Shown: positions 16,825 to 25,380 of the stretch, one piece after another
How positions within the stretch are numbered: the first letter of the stretch is position 1
Layout of the letters: each line of letters opens with the position of its first letter
Assembly (NCBI GenBank): GCA_020634815.1
Contig: JACKBA010000047.1
Location: 1 to 43,489, forward strand
Reading direction: 5' to 3'
DNA: 43,489 nt
Source: Caldilineaceae bacterium
Lineage (GTDB): Bacteria > Chloroflexota > Anaerolineae > Caldilineales > Caldilineaceae
Made by a program: the position numbers and the translations under genes
Notes under the pieces: model-generated
What the model was told of the DNA's origin: nothing
Databases searched by the model: none
The model's input: only the letters and a program-made list of their open reading frames with translations

Positions 16825-17754
16825 TCAGTCCCCGGTGGCTTGCAAGACGACGGCCGCGACGCCGTTGCTGCCGTCGCCGTTGGTCGCCGGGTGCGCGGCG
16901 CTGTTCGCCAGCGCCGCGCACCCGGCGCGGAACTGGTTCGTCCAGCCCTCGGGCGCCTGGCTGCGCCACGGCCCCGCCGCCGCCTTGATGAAGTCGTAGA
17001 AGAGGTTGGCGCTCGTCTGGTCCGTGCGGGCCAGCTCTTCGGGGTGCCACTGCACGCCCACGACGTAGGGCAGCGCCGGCGCCTCCAGCGCTTCGGGCAG
17101 GCCGTCGTCGGCACGCGCCACCACGCGCAGCCCGTAGCCCACGCGGTCGATGCCCTGGTGGTGCATGGAGTTGACCTCGTGCACCTGGCCCATGGCGTGC
17201 GCCAGCCGGCTGTCCGCCTCGATGTCGATAGGGTGGCTGATGCGGAAGCGCTCGAAGCTGGGCGGGAAATAGTCGTGCTTGACCAGTTCCGGCCGCTCGC
17301 TGTGCAGGTCCTGCGTCAACGTGCCGCCGCAGGCCACGTTGATCATCTGTACGCCGCGACAGACGCCCAGCACCGGCATGCCGCGCTCCACGGCCCAGCG
17401 CGTCAGCAGCAACTCGGTGCGGTCGCGCTCCTTGTCCGTGGCGCCCAGCAGGTCGTGCCGCCCGGCGCCGTAGTTGGCCGGGTCGATGTCCTCGCCGCCG
17501 GGCAGGAAGAGGCCGTCCAGCCGCTCGAAGGTGCCGCGCAACGTCGCCTCGGTCATGTGCAGCGGAATCATCACCGGCAGCGCGCCCAGTTGCTCCAGCG
17601 TACGCACATAGGTCTGGTTCATGATGAAGAGGTTGAGCCCGAAGAAGCGTTGCGACTTCTCGCGACCCATCGTCACGCCGATGAGGGGGCGGTGCGTCAT
17701 CGGCACGCCGTCGATCACTTCCAGATGAGGTTGATTACGCAGGTCACGGTTCAT
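16825..17754 (-). CDS. Peptidase C26-family class I glutamine amidotransferase-like hydrolase (PuuD-like)
   Basis: A 309-residue protein with the nucleophile motif GVCRGVQMINV, the LFLPGGEDIDPANYG segment and the histidine-glutamate part of the triad in VGVQWHPEEL, all typical of gamma-glutamyl-gamma-aminobutyrate hydrolase-like enzymes. Family members hydrolyse gamma-glutamyl amides in the cytoplasm, for example in putrescine use. No putrescine genes are nearby, so the substrate is open. The last 45 residues (after the WHPEE region and FYDFIKAAAGP) are a non-conserved tail. The ATG at 17754 is the first in the frame; a second Met at residue 19 (MTHRPLIGVTMG) is closer to the conserved region and could be the true start. 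A consensus-like promoter lies 54 bp upstream. Confidence 0.85.
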   Translation of the reverse strand: MNRDLRNQPHLEVIDGVPMTHRPLIGVTMGREKSQRFFGLNLFIMNQTYVRTLEQLGALPVMIPLHMTEATLRGTFERLDGLFLPGGEDIDPANYGAGRHDLLGATDKERDRTELLLTRWAVERGMPVLGVCRGVQMINVACGGTLTQDLHSERPELVKHDYFPPSFERFRISHPIDIEADSRLAHAMGQVHEVNSMHHQGIDRVGYGLRVVARADDGLPEALEAPALPYVVGVQWHPEELARTDQTSANLFYDFIKAAAGPWRSQAPEGWTNQFRAGCAALANSAAHPATNGDGSNGVAAVVLQATGD

Positions 17755-17807
17755 AGTGCGCGGTTGCCGGCCTTTCTAACATGACGCCCACAAGCAGGCG
17801 TGGCGCC

Positions 17808-17836
17808 ATTATATGGAGCGAACGGAAGCACTGCAA
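17808..17836 (-). promoter_or_regulatory. Strong candidate promoter of the C26 hydrolase gene
   Basis: Minus strand: TTGCAG (17836-17831), 17-bp spacer, perfect TATAAT (17813-17808). Transcription would start near 17801, about 47 nt before the ATG at 17754. Confidence 0.65.
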
Positions 17837-17856
17837 GCTGCGGCACCCCCAATTTT

Positions 17857-18066
17857 ACGCAGAGACGCACCGCCGCCGACCTCCGCGGAGGAAGAGAAGG
17901 CTCCGGCGTGTTCTGCTCTGCGTAGTCTCTGCGCCCCGGCGCCTCTGCGTCACAGAAATCACATTCCGTAGTTCACGAGACTCACACCAAGCCGCCAAGA
18001 ACACAAAGAGCGACATCTTCAACTTCGTGACTTTGTGCCTTGGTGTGCGGCAAAATCGTGAATTAC
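17857..18066. repeat. Two adjacent palindromic repeats between divergent genes
   Basis: The left repeat (17857 to about 17955) pairs ACGCAGAGACGCA with TGCGTAG-TCTCTGCG words around CCTCCGCGGAGG (17880-17891). The right repeat is nested: GTAGTTCACGA (17968-17978) with TCGTGAATTAC (18056-18066) outside, CACACCAAG (17983-17991) with CTTGGTGTG (18039-18047) inside, and CACAAAG (18002-18008) with CTTTGTG (18031-18037) innermost. The outer arms are the same as the middle arms at 11685-11772. The 17755-18179 gap otherwise holds the promoter above and no recognisable gene. Confidence 0.8.
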
Positions 18067-18179
18067 TGACATTCCGTGTGAGATCTCAAACAAGGTGTAC
18101 ATGCGGCAGACCGGCAGCGCCATTGGTCACGCACGGCGCCTCTGCGTTACCATAGAGCGACAGAGACCGGACCGCCGCC

Positions 18180-20660
18180 ATGACCGAGATGACCATCGAT
18201 CCACCTGCCAGCCCGCCGATTGCCGGCACCGGATACCGCCGCGCCGCGCGCCGGAGTCTGTGGGCCGGCGTTCTGCTCCTCGTGCTGACGCTGCTGCTCT
18301 ACGCCCTCACGCTGGACAACGGCCTCCAGCCCGAAGAACTTGTCGGCGGCGATCTCATCACGCACCAGTACGCACAGGTGCAGGCGCGGCCCAGCAACGC
18401 GCCCGGCTACCCGCTCTACACAATGGGCGGCTGGCTCTGGTTTCACGCCCTGCGCCCGCTCGTCGGCCTGACCACGACCGCCCCGCCCAATCCCCTCCCG
18501 ATCCTGTCGAGCTACAGCACGCTGTGGGCGCTGCTCGCGCTGGGCCTGCTCTACGCCATCCTCAACCACATCACCCGCTCGCCGCGCCACCCCGCCGGCA
18601 ACTGGCCGCTCGCCTTCGTGCTGAGCGCCTTCTATGCCGTCACCTACTTCTTCTGGTACTACGCCACCACGACGGAGCAATACACCAGTGCGATTGCGCA
18701 GACGTTGGCTATCGTTTATGTGTATTTCTTGTGGCGCGACCAGGTGCGAGGGGCGAGGGGCGAGGGGCGACACAGAAGTACCGAATTGTCAACGGTCAAT
18801 TGTCAACGGTCAATTGCTAATGAGGCGAGGGGCGAGGGGCGAGGGGCGAGGGGCGAGCCTGATCCATCAGCGATCAGCAATCAGCAATCAGCAATTGATA
18901 ACGGTCAACGGTCAATTGCCAATGAGGCGAGGGGCGAGGGGCGAGGGGCGAGGGGCGAGCCTGATCCATCAGCAATCAGCAATCAACAATCAGCAATTGA
19001 TGACGGTCAACGGTCAATAGTCAATGAGGCGAGGGGCGAGGGGCAAGACAGCAATACTGAATTGTCAATGGCCAACGGTCAACGGTCAATTGTCAATGAG
19101 GCGAGGGGCGAGCCTGATCCATCAGCAATCAGCAATCAGCAATCAGCAATTGATGACGGTCAACGGTCACTTGCTAATGACCCGACCAGCGCCGCGCGGG
19201 CGTCCCAATCATTAACAATTAGCAATCAGCAATTGACCATTAACAATTATCTTTTATCTGCCCCCACCCTCCTCATCCTCCTCGCCTTCCTCTGCGGCCT
19301 CTCCCTCGCCCACATGCTCACCGTCGCCTTCATCGTGCCGCCGCTGGTGATCGCCATCGTGTGGGAGGAGCCGCGCGTGTTGCGCAATGGACGGCTGCTG
19401 CTGGCGGTGATCGTCGCCGCGCTGCTGCCGCTGCTGAGCTATGCCTACGTCTATGCGCGCGGCGCCGTCCATCCCGAGTGGTGGGGCGCGGGCGAGTGGA
19501 GCAGCGCCGGCGAGTGGTTCTGGGCCTTTGTCAGTACGGCGCAGGGCCGCGACGAGCTGGCACGCGGCTTCCAGGCCACCTGCGCCTTTTTCGACGGCGG
19601 CTTCCCGGATCTGATCTGGGGCGAACTGAGCCTCCCCTTCCTGGTTGTCGGGTTGCTCGGCATCGCCCGGCTGGGGCGCAAGCCGGCCTTCGTCCTCTAC
19701 GCCACGCTGCTCATCTACCTTGTCTTCGACTGGATGTACCGCTGCGGCAACTGGTACCAGGTCATCCTGCCCGCCTACCCGCTGATCCTCCTGGGTGTGG
19801 CCGCGGCCGCCGACTGGTGGGAAGCGCGCTTCCTGCCGCGCCGCTGGCTGGCCTATGCGCCGCTGGCCCTGCTCGTCGTCGCCATCGTCTGGCGCTTCGA
19901 CGCCTCCTGGCCGCGCGCCAACAGCCACAACCGGCCCGAAGACACAGGACTCGATCGCGCCGCCATCCTCCTCGACCAGCCGCTGCCGCAGGGCGCCGGT
20001 CTCTTTGCGCCCGTGGCCGATGCGCTGGCGCTCGACTACCTGGTGAACATCTGGGGCATCCGGCCCGACCTGCACGTGGTCAGCAGCAGCACGGCCGGCC
20101 CGCTCCTCGATGCCGGCGGCACGGTGCTGGCGACGCTGGACGCCGCGCCCATTCTCCTGGAAGAACTGGTGACCGACAGCCCGCCCATCCGCTCGCCCTT
20201 CGGCGCCGACTGGCTGGCGCTCGCCGCACAGCCGCTGGCGCCGCCCGCCGCGCCATCCGTCGCAATCGATGCTGCGCTGGGCGACGGCGTCACCCTCTCT
20301 GCGTACAGCGTGCAGCCCGCCCCCACCGGCTCACCGGTGACGCACGCCGCGCCGGCCCTGGACGTGACACTCTTCTGGCAGATCGGCGGCGCGTGGCCCG
20401 CCGGCTACGGCATCAGCCTGCGCCCCATCGCCGGCGGCGCCATGATCCCCGACGCGACGACCGGTGGCGTGATCCAGCGCGACGCGGCCGCGCCGGTGCA
20501 GGCGCTCGTCGCGCCGGATAGCGCATCGCCGCTGGCGGACACCTATCGCATCCCTATGCCGGAGAGCGCCGATGGTGTTATGCTGATAGTGTACCGGGCG
20601 ACGGATGGCGGCTTCGAGAACCTGCTGGAGTTGCCGCTCACCGTGCCGCCGTTGCCATAG
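18180..20660 (+). CDS. DUF2723-type polytopic membrane protein with an in-frame repeat insertion
   Basis: An 826-residue membrane protein. The N-terminal half reads like DUF2723/GT-C-like glycosyltransferase relatives: a first membrane segment (LLLVLTLLLYALTLDNGLQP), an acidic loop with D58, APGYPLYTMGGWLWFH, and several more membrane helices to YVYFLWRDQ at residue 188. From about 189 to 356 the frame runs through repeat DNA and encodes hydrophilic low-complexity repeats (ARGEPDPSAISNQQSAID). The membrane protein then resumes with LLILLAFLCGLSLAHMLT, further helices, and a soluble C-terminal domain. Removing the insert restores a normal-looking helix-loop-helix order. The insert falls in a loop between membrane segments. 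The family is thought to act on lipid-linked sugars, but the substrate is unknown. The ATG at 18180 fits the family start; no clear ribosome-binding site. Confidence 0.78.
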   Translation: MTEMTIDPPASPPIAGTGYRRAARRSLWAGVLLLVLTLLLYALTLDNGLQPEELVGGDLITHQYAQVQARPSNAPGYPLYTMGGWLWFHALRPLVGLTTTAPPNPLPILSSYSTLWALLALGLLYAILNHITRSPRHPAGNWPLAFVLSAFYAVTYFFWYYATTTEQYTSAIAQTLAIVYVYFLWRDQVRGARGEGRHRSTELSTVNCQRSIANEARGEGRGARGEPDPSAISNQQSAIDNGQRSIANEARGEGRGARGEPDPSAISNQQSAIDDGQRSIVNEARGEGQDSNTELSMANGQRSIVNEARGEPDPSAISNQQSAIDDGQRSLANDPTSAARASQSLTISNQQLTINNYLLSAPTLLILLAFLCGLSLAHMLTVAFIVPPLVIAIVWEEPRVLRNGRLLLAVIVAALLPLLSYAYVYARGAVHPEWWGAGEWSSAGEWFWAFVSTAQGRDELARGFQATCAFFDGGFPDLIWGELSLPFLVVGLLGIARLGRKPAFVLYATLLIYLVFDWMYRCGNWYQVILPAYPLILLGVAAAADWWEARFLPRRWLAYAPLALLVVAIVWRFDASWPRANSHNRPEDTGLDRAAILLDQPLPQGAGLFAPVADALALDYLVNIWGIRPDLHVVSSSTAGPLLDAGGTVLATLDAAPILLEELVTDSPPIRSPFGADWLALAAQPLAPPAAPSVAIDAALGDGVTLSAYSVQPAPTGSPVTHAAPALDVTLFWQIGGAWPAGYGISLRPIAGGAMIPDATTGGVIQRDAAAPVQALVAPDSASPLADTYRIPMPESADGVMLIVYRATDGGFENLLELPLTVPPLP
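18744..19249 (+). repeat. Composite heptamer repeat inserted inside a coding sequence
   Basis: About 500 bp made of GAGGGGC heptamers, GCCTGATCCATC junctions (18857, 18959, 19112), tandem AGCAATC heptamers, and GATGACGGTCAACGGTCAAT segments. Junction-to-junction distances are 102 and 153 bp, both multiples of three, so each copy is read in the same frame. The same composite occurs in reverse orientation in the non-coding block 7355-7520. No stop codon arises in the host frame. Confidence 0.88.
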
Positions 20661-20728
20661 TTACCCTTCGTGCCCTTCGTGTCTTTGTGGTTTCGCATTT
20701 CCAGTGCGATGACTGTGGAGGTGACAGT

Positions 20729-21277
20729 ATGAAACCGTATGACTACGCCCATCGCGAGGGCGTCGAGGAGATCGACTGGCAATGGTTCGCCGGCCTGGCG
20801 CGTAAGCTGGCGCAGGCGTTGGCCGGGGAAAACGTCGAGATGATCGTCGGCATTGCGCGCGCCGGGCTGGTGCCGGCCGCCACCGTCGCCTGCGCGCTGC
20901 GCTGCGATCTCACGCCGGTGCGCGTCACGCGTCGCGACAACGACGTCGTCGTGCGCGAGTCGCCGGCGTGGAAGGTAGACGTCTCACCCGAGGTCGCCGG
21001 CAAGGTCGTGGCGGTCGTCGACGAGATGGCCGACAGCGGCGAGACGCTGGCCCTGGTCGCCGCCCGCGTGCGCGAGCTGGGCGCGGCACGCGTCGTCACC
21101 GCCAGCCTGGTCGCGCATTCGTGGGCGGAACCCCGGCCCGGCTACGTCGCCCTGACGACCGATGCGCTGGTCATCTTCCCGTGGGACAAGGAGGTGCTCA
21201 TCGACGGCCAGTGGCAGACGCACCCGGAGTTGGCCGCGGCCCTGGACGCGCAGCGCGATCGGGCGGCCGGACCATGA
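20729..21277 (+). CDS. Phosphoribosyltransferase domain protein
   Basis: A 182-residue protein of the type I phosphoribosyltransferase fold. The PRPP-binding segment VVAVVDEMADSGETLALVAA is present, with DE in place of the more usual DD. The early segment MIVGIARAGLVPAATVACAL is the typical G-x-x-R-x-G-x-x-P strand-loop, and the aromatic end (YVALTTDALVIFPWDKE) resembles xanthine/guanine-type or related purine transferases. The ATG at 20729 follows GGAGGTGA. Its end overlaps the next gene by ATGA, so the two are translationally coupled. The exact base used cannot be told from sequence; a purine salvage or a regulatory role is possible. Confidence 0.82.
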   Translation: MKPYDYAHREGVEEIDWQWFAGLARKLAQALAGENVEMIVGIARAGLVPAATVACALRCDLTPVRVTRRDNDVVVRESPAWKVDVSPEVAGKVVAVVDEMADSGETLALVAARVRELGAARVVTASLVAHSWAEPRPGYVALTTDALVIFPWDKEVLIDGQWQTHPELAAALDAQRDRAAGP

Positions 21278-21747
21278 CGATCGCCGAACAATTCTGGCAG
21301 GCCTGGCTTGCCACGCTGCCGGCCGACGCGCCGGCGCGCCATGCCACCTACATGGTGGAACCCTTCGGCGACAACCCGGCGCTGGCCGCCGAACTGGTCG
21401 AGCTTGTGCTGGCCGGCACCAAGACCGCGACCTGTTCGGCGCTGTGGGATTGGGAGGCGGAAGGCAATCCGCTGCCGGAGCCTGGCTTGCTCTGGGTCGT
21501 GCTCGACGGCCGCGGCGAACCGCGCTGCATCGTCGAGACGGTGGAGGTGACCCGCCGCCGCTACGACGAGGTGGACGCCGCCTTTGCCGCGGCCGAGGGG
21601 GAAGGCGACCGCTCGCTGGCCTACTGGCGCGAGGCGCACCGGCGCTTCTTCACGCGCACGCTACCCGCCATCGGCAAGCAGTTCGCCACGGACATGCCGC
21701 TCGTCTGCGAGCGATTCAGAGTCGTGTATCGAGGGATCGAAGAATAG
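21274..21747 (+). CDS. ASCH domain protein
   Basis: A 157-residue protein with the ASCH-type pattern: FGDNPALAAELVELVLAGTK followed by TATCSALWDWE, then a beta segment GLLWVVLDGRGEPRCIVETV, and the end DMPLVCERFRVVY. ASCH domains have a PUA-like beta-barrel and are thought to bind RNA or modified nucleosides; some members hydrolyse N4-acetylcytidine. The ATG at 21274 overlaps the stop of the phosphoribosyltransferase gene (ATGA), so the pair may share a nucleotide-related job. The stop codon lies within the left edge of a repeat (see 21739-21976). Confidence 0.85.
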   Translation: MTIAEQFWQAWLATLPADAPARHATYMVEPFGDNPALAAELVELVLAGTKTATCSALWDWEAEGNPLPEPGLLWVVLDGRGEPRCIVETVEVTRRRYDEVDAAFAAAEGEGDRSLAYWREAHRRFFTRTLPAIGKQFATDMPLVCERFRVVYRGIEE

Positions 21748-21976
21748 AACGCGGATTGTGCGGATTCGGCGGATTTTCACAGATATTTCTCAGCTTCTTT
21801 CTGATCCGCGTTTATCCGCCATATCCGCGTCATCCGCGTTCCATCCGCGGCCGTTGAGGCGAATTGAAGAATAGAACGCGGATTGCGCGGATTCGGCGGA
21901 TTTTCACGGATATTTCTCAGCTTCTTTCTGATCCGCGTTTATCCGCCCAATCAGCGTCATCCGCGTTCTATCCAGC
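21739..21976. repeat. Tandemly duplicated ATCCGCG-rich palindromic repeat
   Basis: Two copies, starting with GAAGAATAGAACGCGGATT at 21739 and again at 21866 (period 127 bp), share the core CGGCGGATTTTCAC, then GATATTTCTCAGCTTCTTTC, then ATCCGCGTTTATCCGCC. The left half (AACGCGGAT) is complementary to the right half (ATCCGCGTT), so each copy can fold into a long hairpin. The stop codon TAG of the ASCH gene (21745-21747) is part of the first copy, and the same GAATAG is present in the second. Words of this family also occur between brxC and pglX. Confidence 0.87.
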
Positions 21977-21994
21977 ATTTTTAGGAGGCTTTCT

Positions 21995-22947
21995 ATGCGA
22001 GTGGTGATACTTGGCGGCAGCGGGCACGTGGGGACGTACCTCGTGCCGCGGCTGGTGGCGATGGGACACGAGGTGGTCAACGTCAGCCGGCAGCAGCGCG
22101 AGCCCTACCAGCCGCACGGCGCGTGGACGCGGGTGCAGCAGGTCGTCCTCGATCGCGGCGCGGCCGAGGCGGAGGGGACCTTTGGCGCGCAGATCGCCGC
22201 GCTCGAGCCCGATACCGTCATCGACATGATCTGCTTCACCCTCGACAGCGCCCGCCATCTCGCCGAGGCGCTGCGCGGCAAGGTGCGCCACTTCCTGCAT
22301 TGCGGCACCATCTGGGTGCACGGGCCGAGCGCCGTCGTACCCACGACCGAGACGCAGCCGCGCCGCCCCTTTGGCGACTACGGCATCCAGAAGGCGGCCA
22401 TCGAGGCGTACCTGCTGGGCGAGGCGCAGCGCGGCAACCTGCCCGCCACCATCCTGCACCCCGGCCACATCGTCGGGCCGGGCTGGGCGCCGCTCAACCC
22501 CGCCGGCCACTTCAACACCGGCGTCTTTGCACAACTCGCGCGCGGCGAAGAGCTGGCGCTGCCCAACTTCGGCCTGGAGACCGTCCATCACGTGCACGCC
22601 GACGACGTGGCGCAATCCTTCACCCAGGCGATGACGCACTGGAGCACGGCTGTGGGCGAGAGCTTCCACGTCGTCTCGCCTGGCGCGGTGACGCTGCGCG
22701 GCTATGCCGAGACGGTGGCGGGCTGGTTTGGCCAGGAGGCGCGGCTGCGCTACCTCCCGTGGGAGGAGTGGCACGCCACCGTGAGCGAGGATGAGGCGCG
22801 CGCCACGTGGGACCACATTGCCCACAGCCCCAATTGCAGCATCGACAAGGCGCGCCGGCATATCGACTTCCAGCCACGCTACACCTCCTTCCAGGCCGTG
22901 CGCGAGGCCGTGGAGTGGCTCATCGAACACGAAGGGTTGTTGGCCCA

Positions 22948-22951
<4 letters not shown>
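21995..22951 (+). CDS. NAD-dependent epimerase/dehydratase family protein
   Basis: A 318-residue extended short-chain dehydrogenase. The nucleotide-binding motif GGSGHVGTYL is at residues 7-16 and the catalytic-type YGIQK motif follows the C-G-T-I-W-V-H-G strand. The substrate half has the usual HPGHIVGPGW segment and a HVHADDVAQSF segment typical of sugar-nucleotide epimerase relatives. Family members change NDP-sugars or related polyols; this one has the look of a diverged isoflavone-reductase/epimerase group enzyme. The ATG at 21995 follows TAGGAGG. The stop overlaps the next start by ATGA, so it is coupled to the SDR gene. Its place ahead of a sugar importer suggests a role in sugar conversion. 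Confidence 0.87.
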
Positions 22952-23712
<761 letters not shown>

Positions 23713-23747
23713 ACCGCACTTCGCTGGTAAACCAAAGGAGCGTAGCG

Positions 23748-25340
23748 ATGCTCTGCAAGGTCTTTCTGGTTGAAGACGAAATCGTCACGCGCGAGGGCAT
23801 CCGCGACAGCATCGACTGGGAGGGCGCCGGTCTGCGCTTGTGCGGCGAGGCGCCGGATGGAGAGTTGGCTCTGTCCATGGTCGAGGCAGAGATCCCCGAC
23901 ATCCTGATCACCGACATCAAGATGCCCTTCATGGACGGCCTTGAATTGAGCCGCATCGTGCGCGCGCGGCTGCCGCAGACGCGCATCGTCATCCTCAGCG
24001 GGCATGATGAGTTTCGCTATGCGCAGCAGGCCATCCAGCTTGGCGTTACCGATTACCTGCTCAAGCCCGTTGGCGCGCAGGAACTCCTCGACGTCCTGAC
24101 GCGCATCCGCAGCCAGATCGACGACGAACGCCGTCAGCAGGAGCGTTTGCAGACCTTGCAGCAACAGGTCAAGGAGAATGCCGGCGTACTGCGCCAGCAG
24201 TTTCTGCTCGACCTGGTGACCGGGCACTACTCGGCGACGGATGCCATCGCCGGCGCAGCGGCGTTGCAGATCGATCTGGTGGCGCGCTGGTATCTGGCCG
24301 TCAGCGTGCGTTGCGACGTCGTTGGCGAGGCGCCCTACCTTGCCCGGCTTGAAACCTATCATCGCGTGCGCCAGTGCGTGGCGGACCTGCTTGCCGAACG
24401 AGGCGACGTGCTGCTCTTTGCCAAGGATATCGAGGAGACCGGCCTGCTCCTGACCGGCGAGGACACGGCAGAGATCCAGCGAACGGCGCAGCATCTGAGC
24501 AGCAGCGTGACCGCCCTGCTACAGCCCGAGTCATCGCTGGCGCTGGCAATCGGCGTCGGGCGCCCGGTGGAACGTGTCGGCGCCATTCCCCAATCCTTTC
24601 TCGACGCCTGCGACGCAGCCCGCACGCAGATCCGCAAGCTGGCGCCCAGCCGTGGCGGCATCCCCTTCCCACCCCACCAATTGCTGGCGCTCGATCCCAC
24701 GGCGGTACTCACCTTCCTGCGCCGGGGCGAGTTGCAGGGGCTCGATGCCTTTCTGGCCAGGCATCTGGCCGTCGTCGACGCCGGTGGTCCTGATCTACGC
24801 GCCGTCATCGACTTCCTGGTGACCGACATGCTGGTGGCAATCGCCAACTTCGTGCAAGAGCTGGGCGGCTCAGTCGACGCGGTGATCCCGGCGCGGGCGG
24901 CGCTGGAGCCAATCCTGGCGGGGATCGACAGCGTGACGACCTTGCAGCACTTTATGCAGGAGTTGCTGACCCAGGCGCTGCTCGAACGCGACCGGCATAC
25001 CAGCCGCACCCTGGCGATCGTCGAGCACGCCAAGCGCTTCGTGGCGACGCACCTGGCTAGCGAGGAGTTGACGCTGCATGCCGCCGCCGCCGCAGTGGGC
25101 TGGAGCCCGAATCACTTGAGTGCGGTCTTCAGCCGTGAGACGGGAATGACCTTTGTCGAGTATGTGACGGGCGAACGTATCGAGCGGGCGATGACCTTGC
25201 TGCGTACGACGGCCCTTTCGACCAATGAAATTGCGCAGTGCGTGGGCTATCACAACCCGCGCTATTTCTTTACCGTGTTCAAGAAAGCAACCGGCCAATC
25301 GCCAGGGGAATATCGCCAGAACGGGGCGAGCGGAGCGTAG
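23748..25340 (+). CDS. YesN-type response regulator with AraC-family DNA-binding domain
   Basis: A 530-residue protein. Residues 1-120 are a receiver domain with the acidic pair near residue 10, phospho-acceptor Asp56 in DILITDIKMPFMDG, and the conserved lysine in YLLKPVG. A middle region of about 280 residues with helical character links to a C-terminal AraC-type double helix-turn-helix (AAAAVGWSPNHLSAVFSRET, then GYHNPRYFFTVFKKATGQSP). This is the YesN architecture, which usually regulates carbohydrate transport. The ATG at 23748 follows AAAGGAG. The histidine kinase gene starts 41 bp downstream, making this a two-component pair with the sugar importer as the likely target. Confidence 0.92.
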   Translation: MLCKVFLVEDEIVTREGIRDSIDWEGAGLRLCGEAPDGELALSMVEAEIPDILITDIKMPFMDGLELSRIVRARLPQTRIVILSGHDEFRYAQQAIQLGVTDYLLKPVGAQELLDVLTRIRSQIDDERRQQERLQTLQQQVKENAGVLRQQFLLDLVTGHYSATDAIAGAAALQIDLVARWYLAVSVRCDVVGEAPYLARLETYHRVRQCVADLLAERGDVLLFAKDIEETGLLLTGEDTAEIQRTAQHLSSSVTALLQPESSLALAIGVGRPVERVGAIPQSFLDACDAARTQIRKLAPSRGGIPFPPHQLLALDPTAVLTFLRRGELQGLDAFLARHLAVVDAGGPDLRAVIDFLVTDMLVAIANFVQELGGSVDAVIPARAALEPILAGIDSVTTLQHFMQELLTQALLERDRHTSRTLAIVEHAKRFVATHLASEELTLHAAAAAVGWSPNHLSAVFSRETGMTFVEYVTGERIERAMTLLRTTALSTNEIAQCVGYHNPRYFFTVFKKATGQSPGEYRQNGASGA

Positions 25341-25380
25341 ATTGGCTCGCGCATCGTGCGGTGACGTGACGTCTGAATGA

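Noticed and set aside
18123..18153. TTGGTC and TACCAT as a promoter for the DUF2723-type gene
   Set aside because: The spacer is 19 bp and both boxes are weak.
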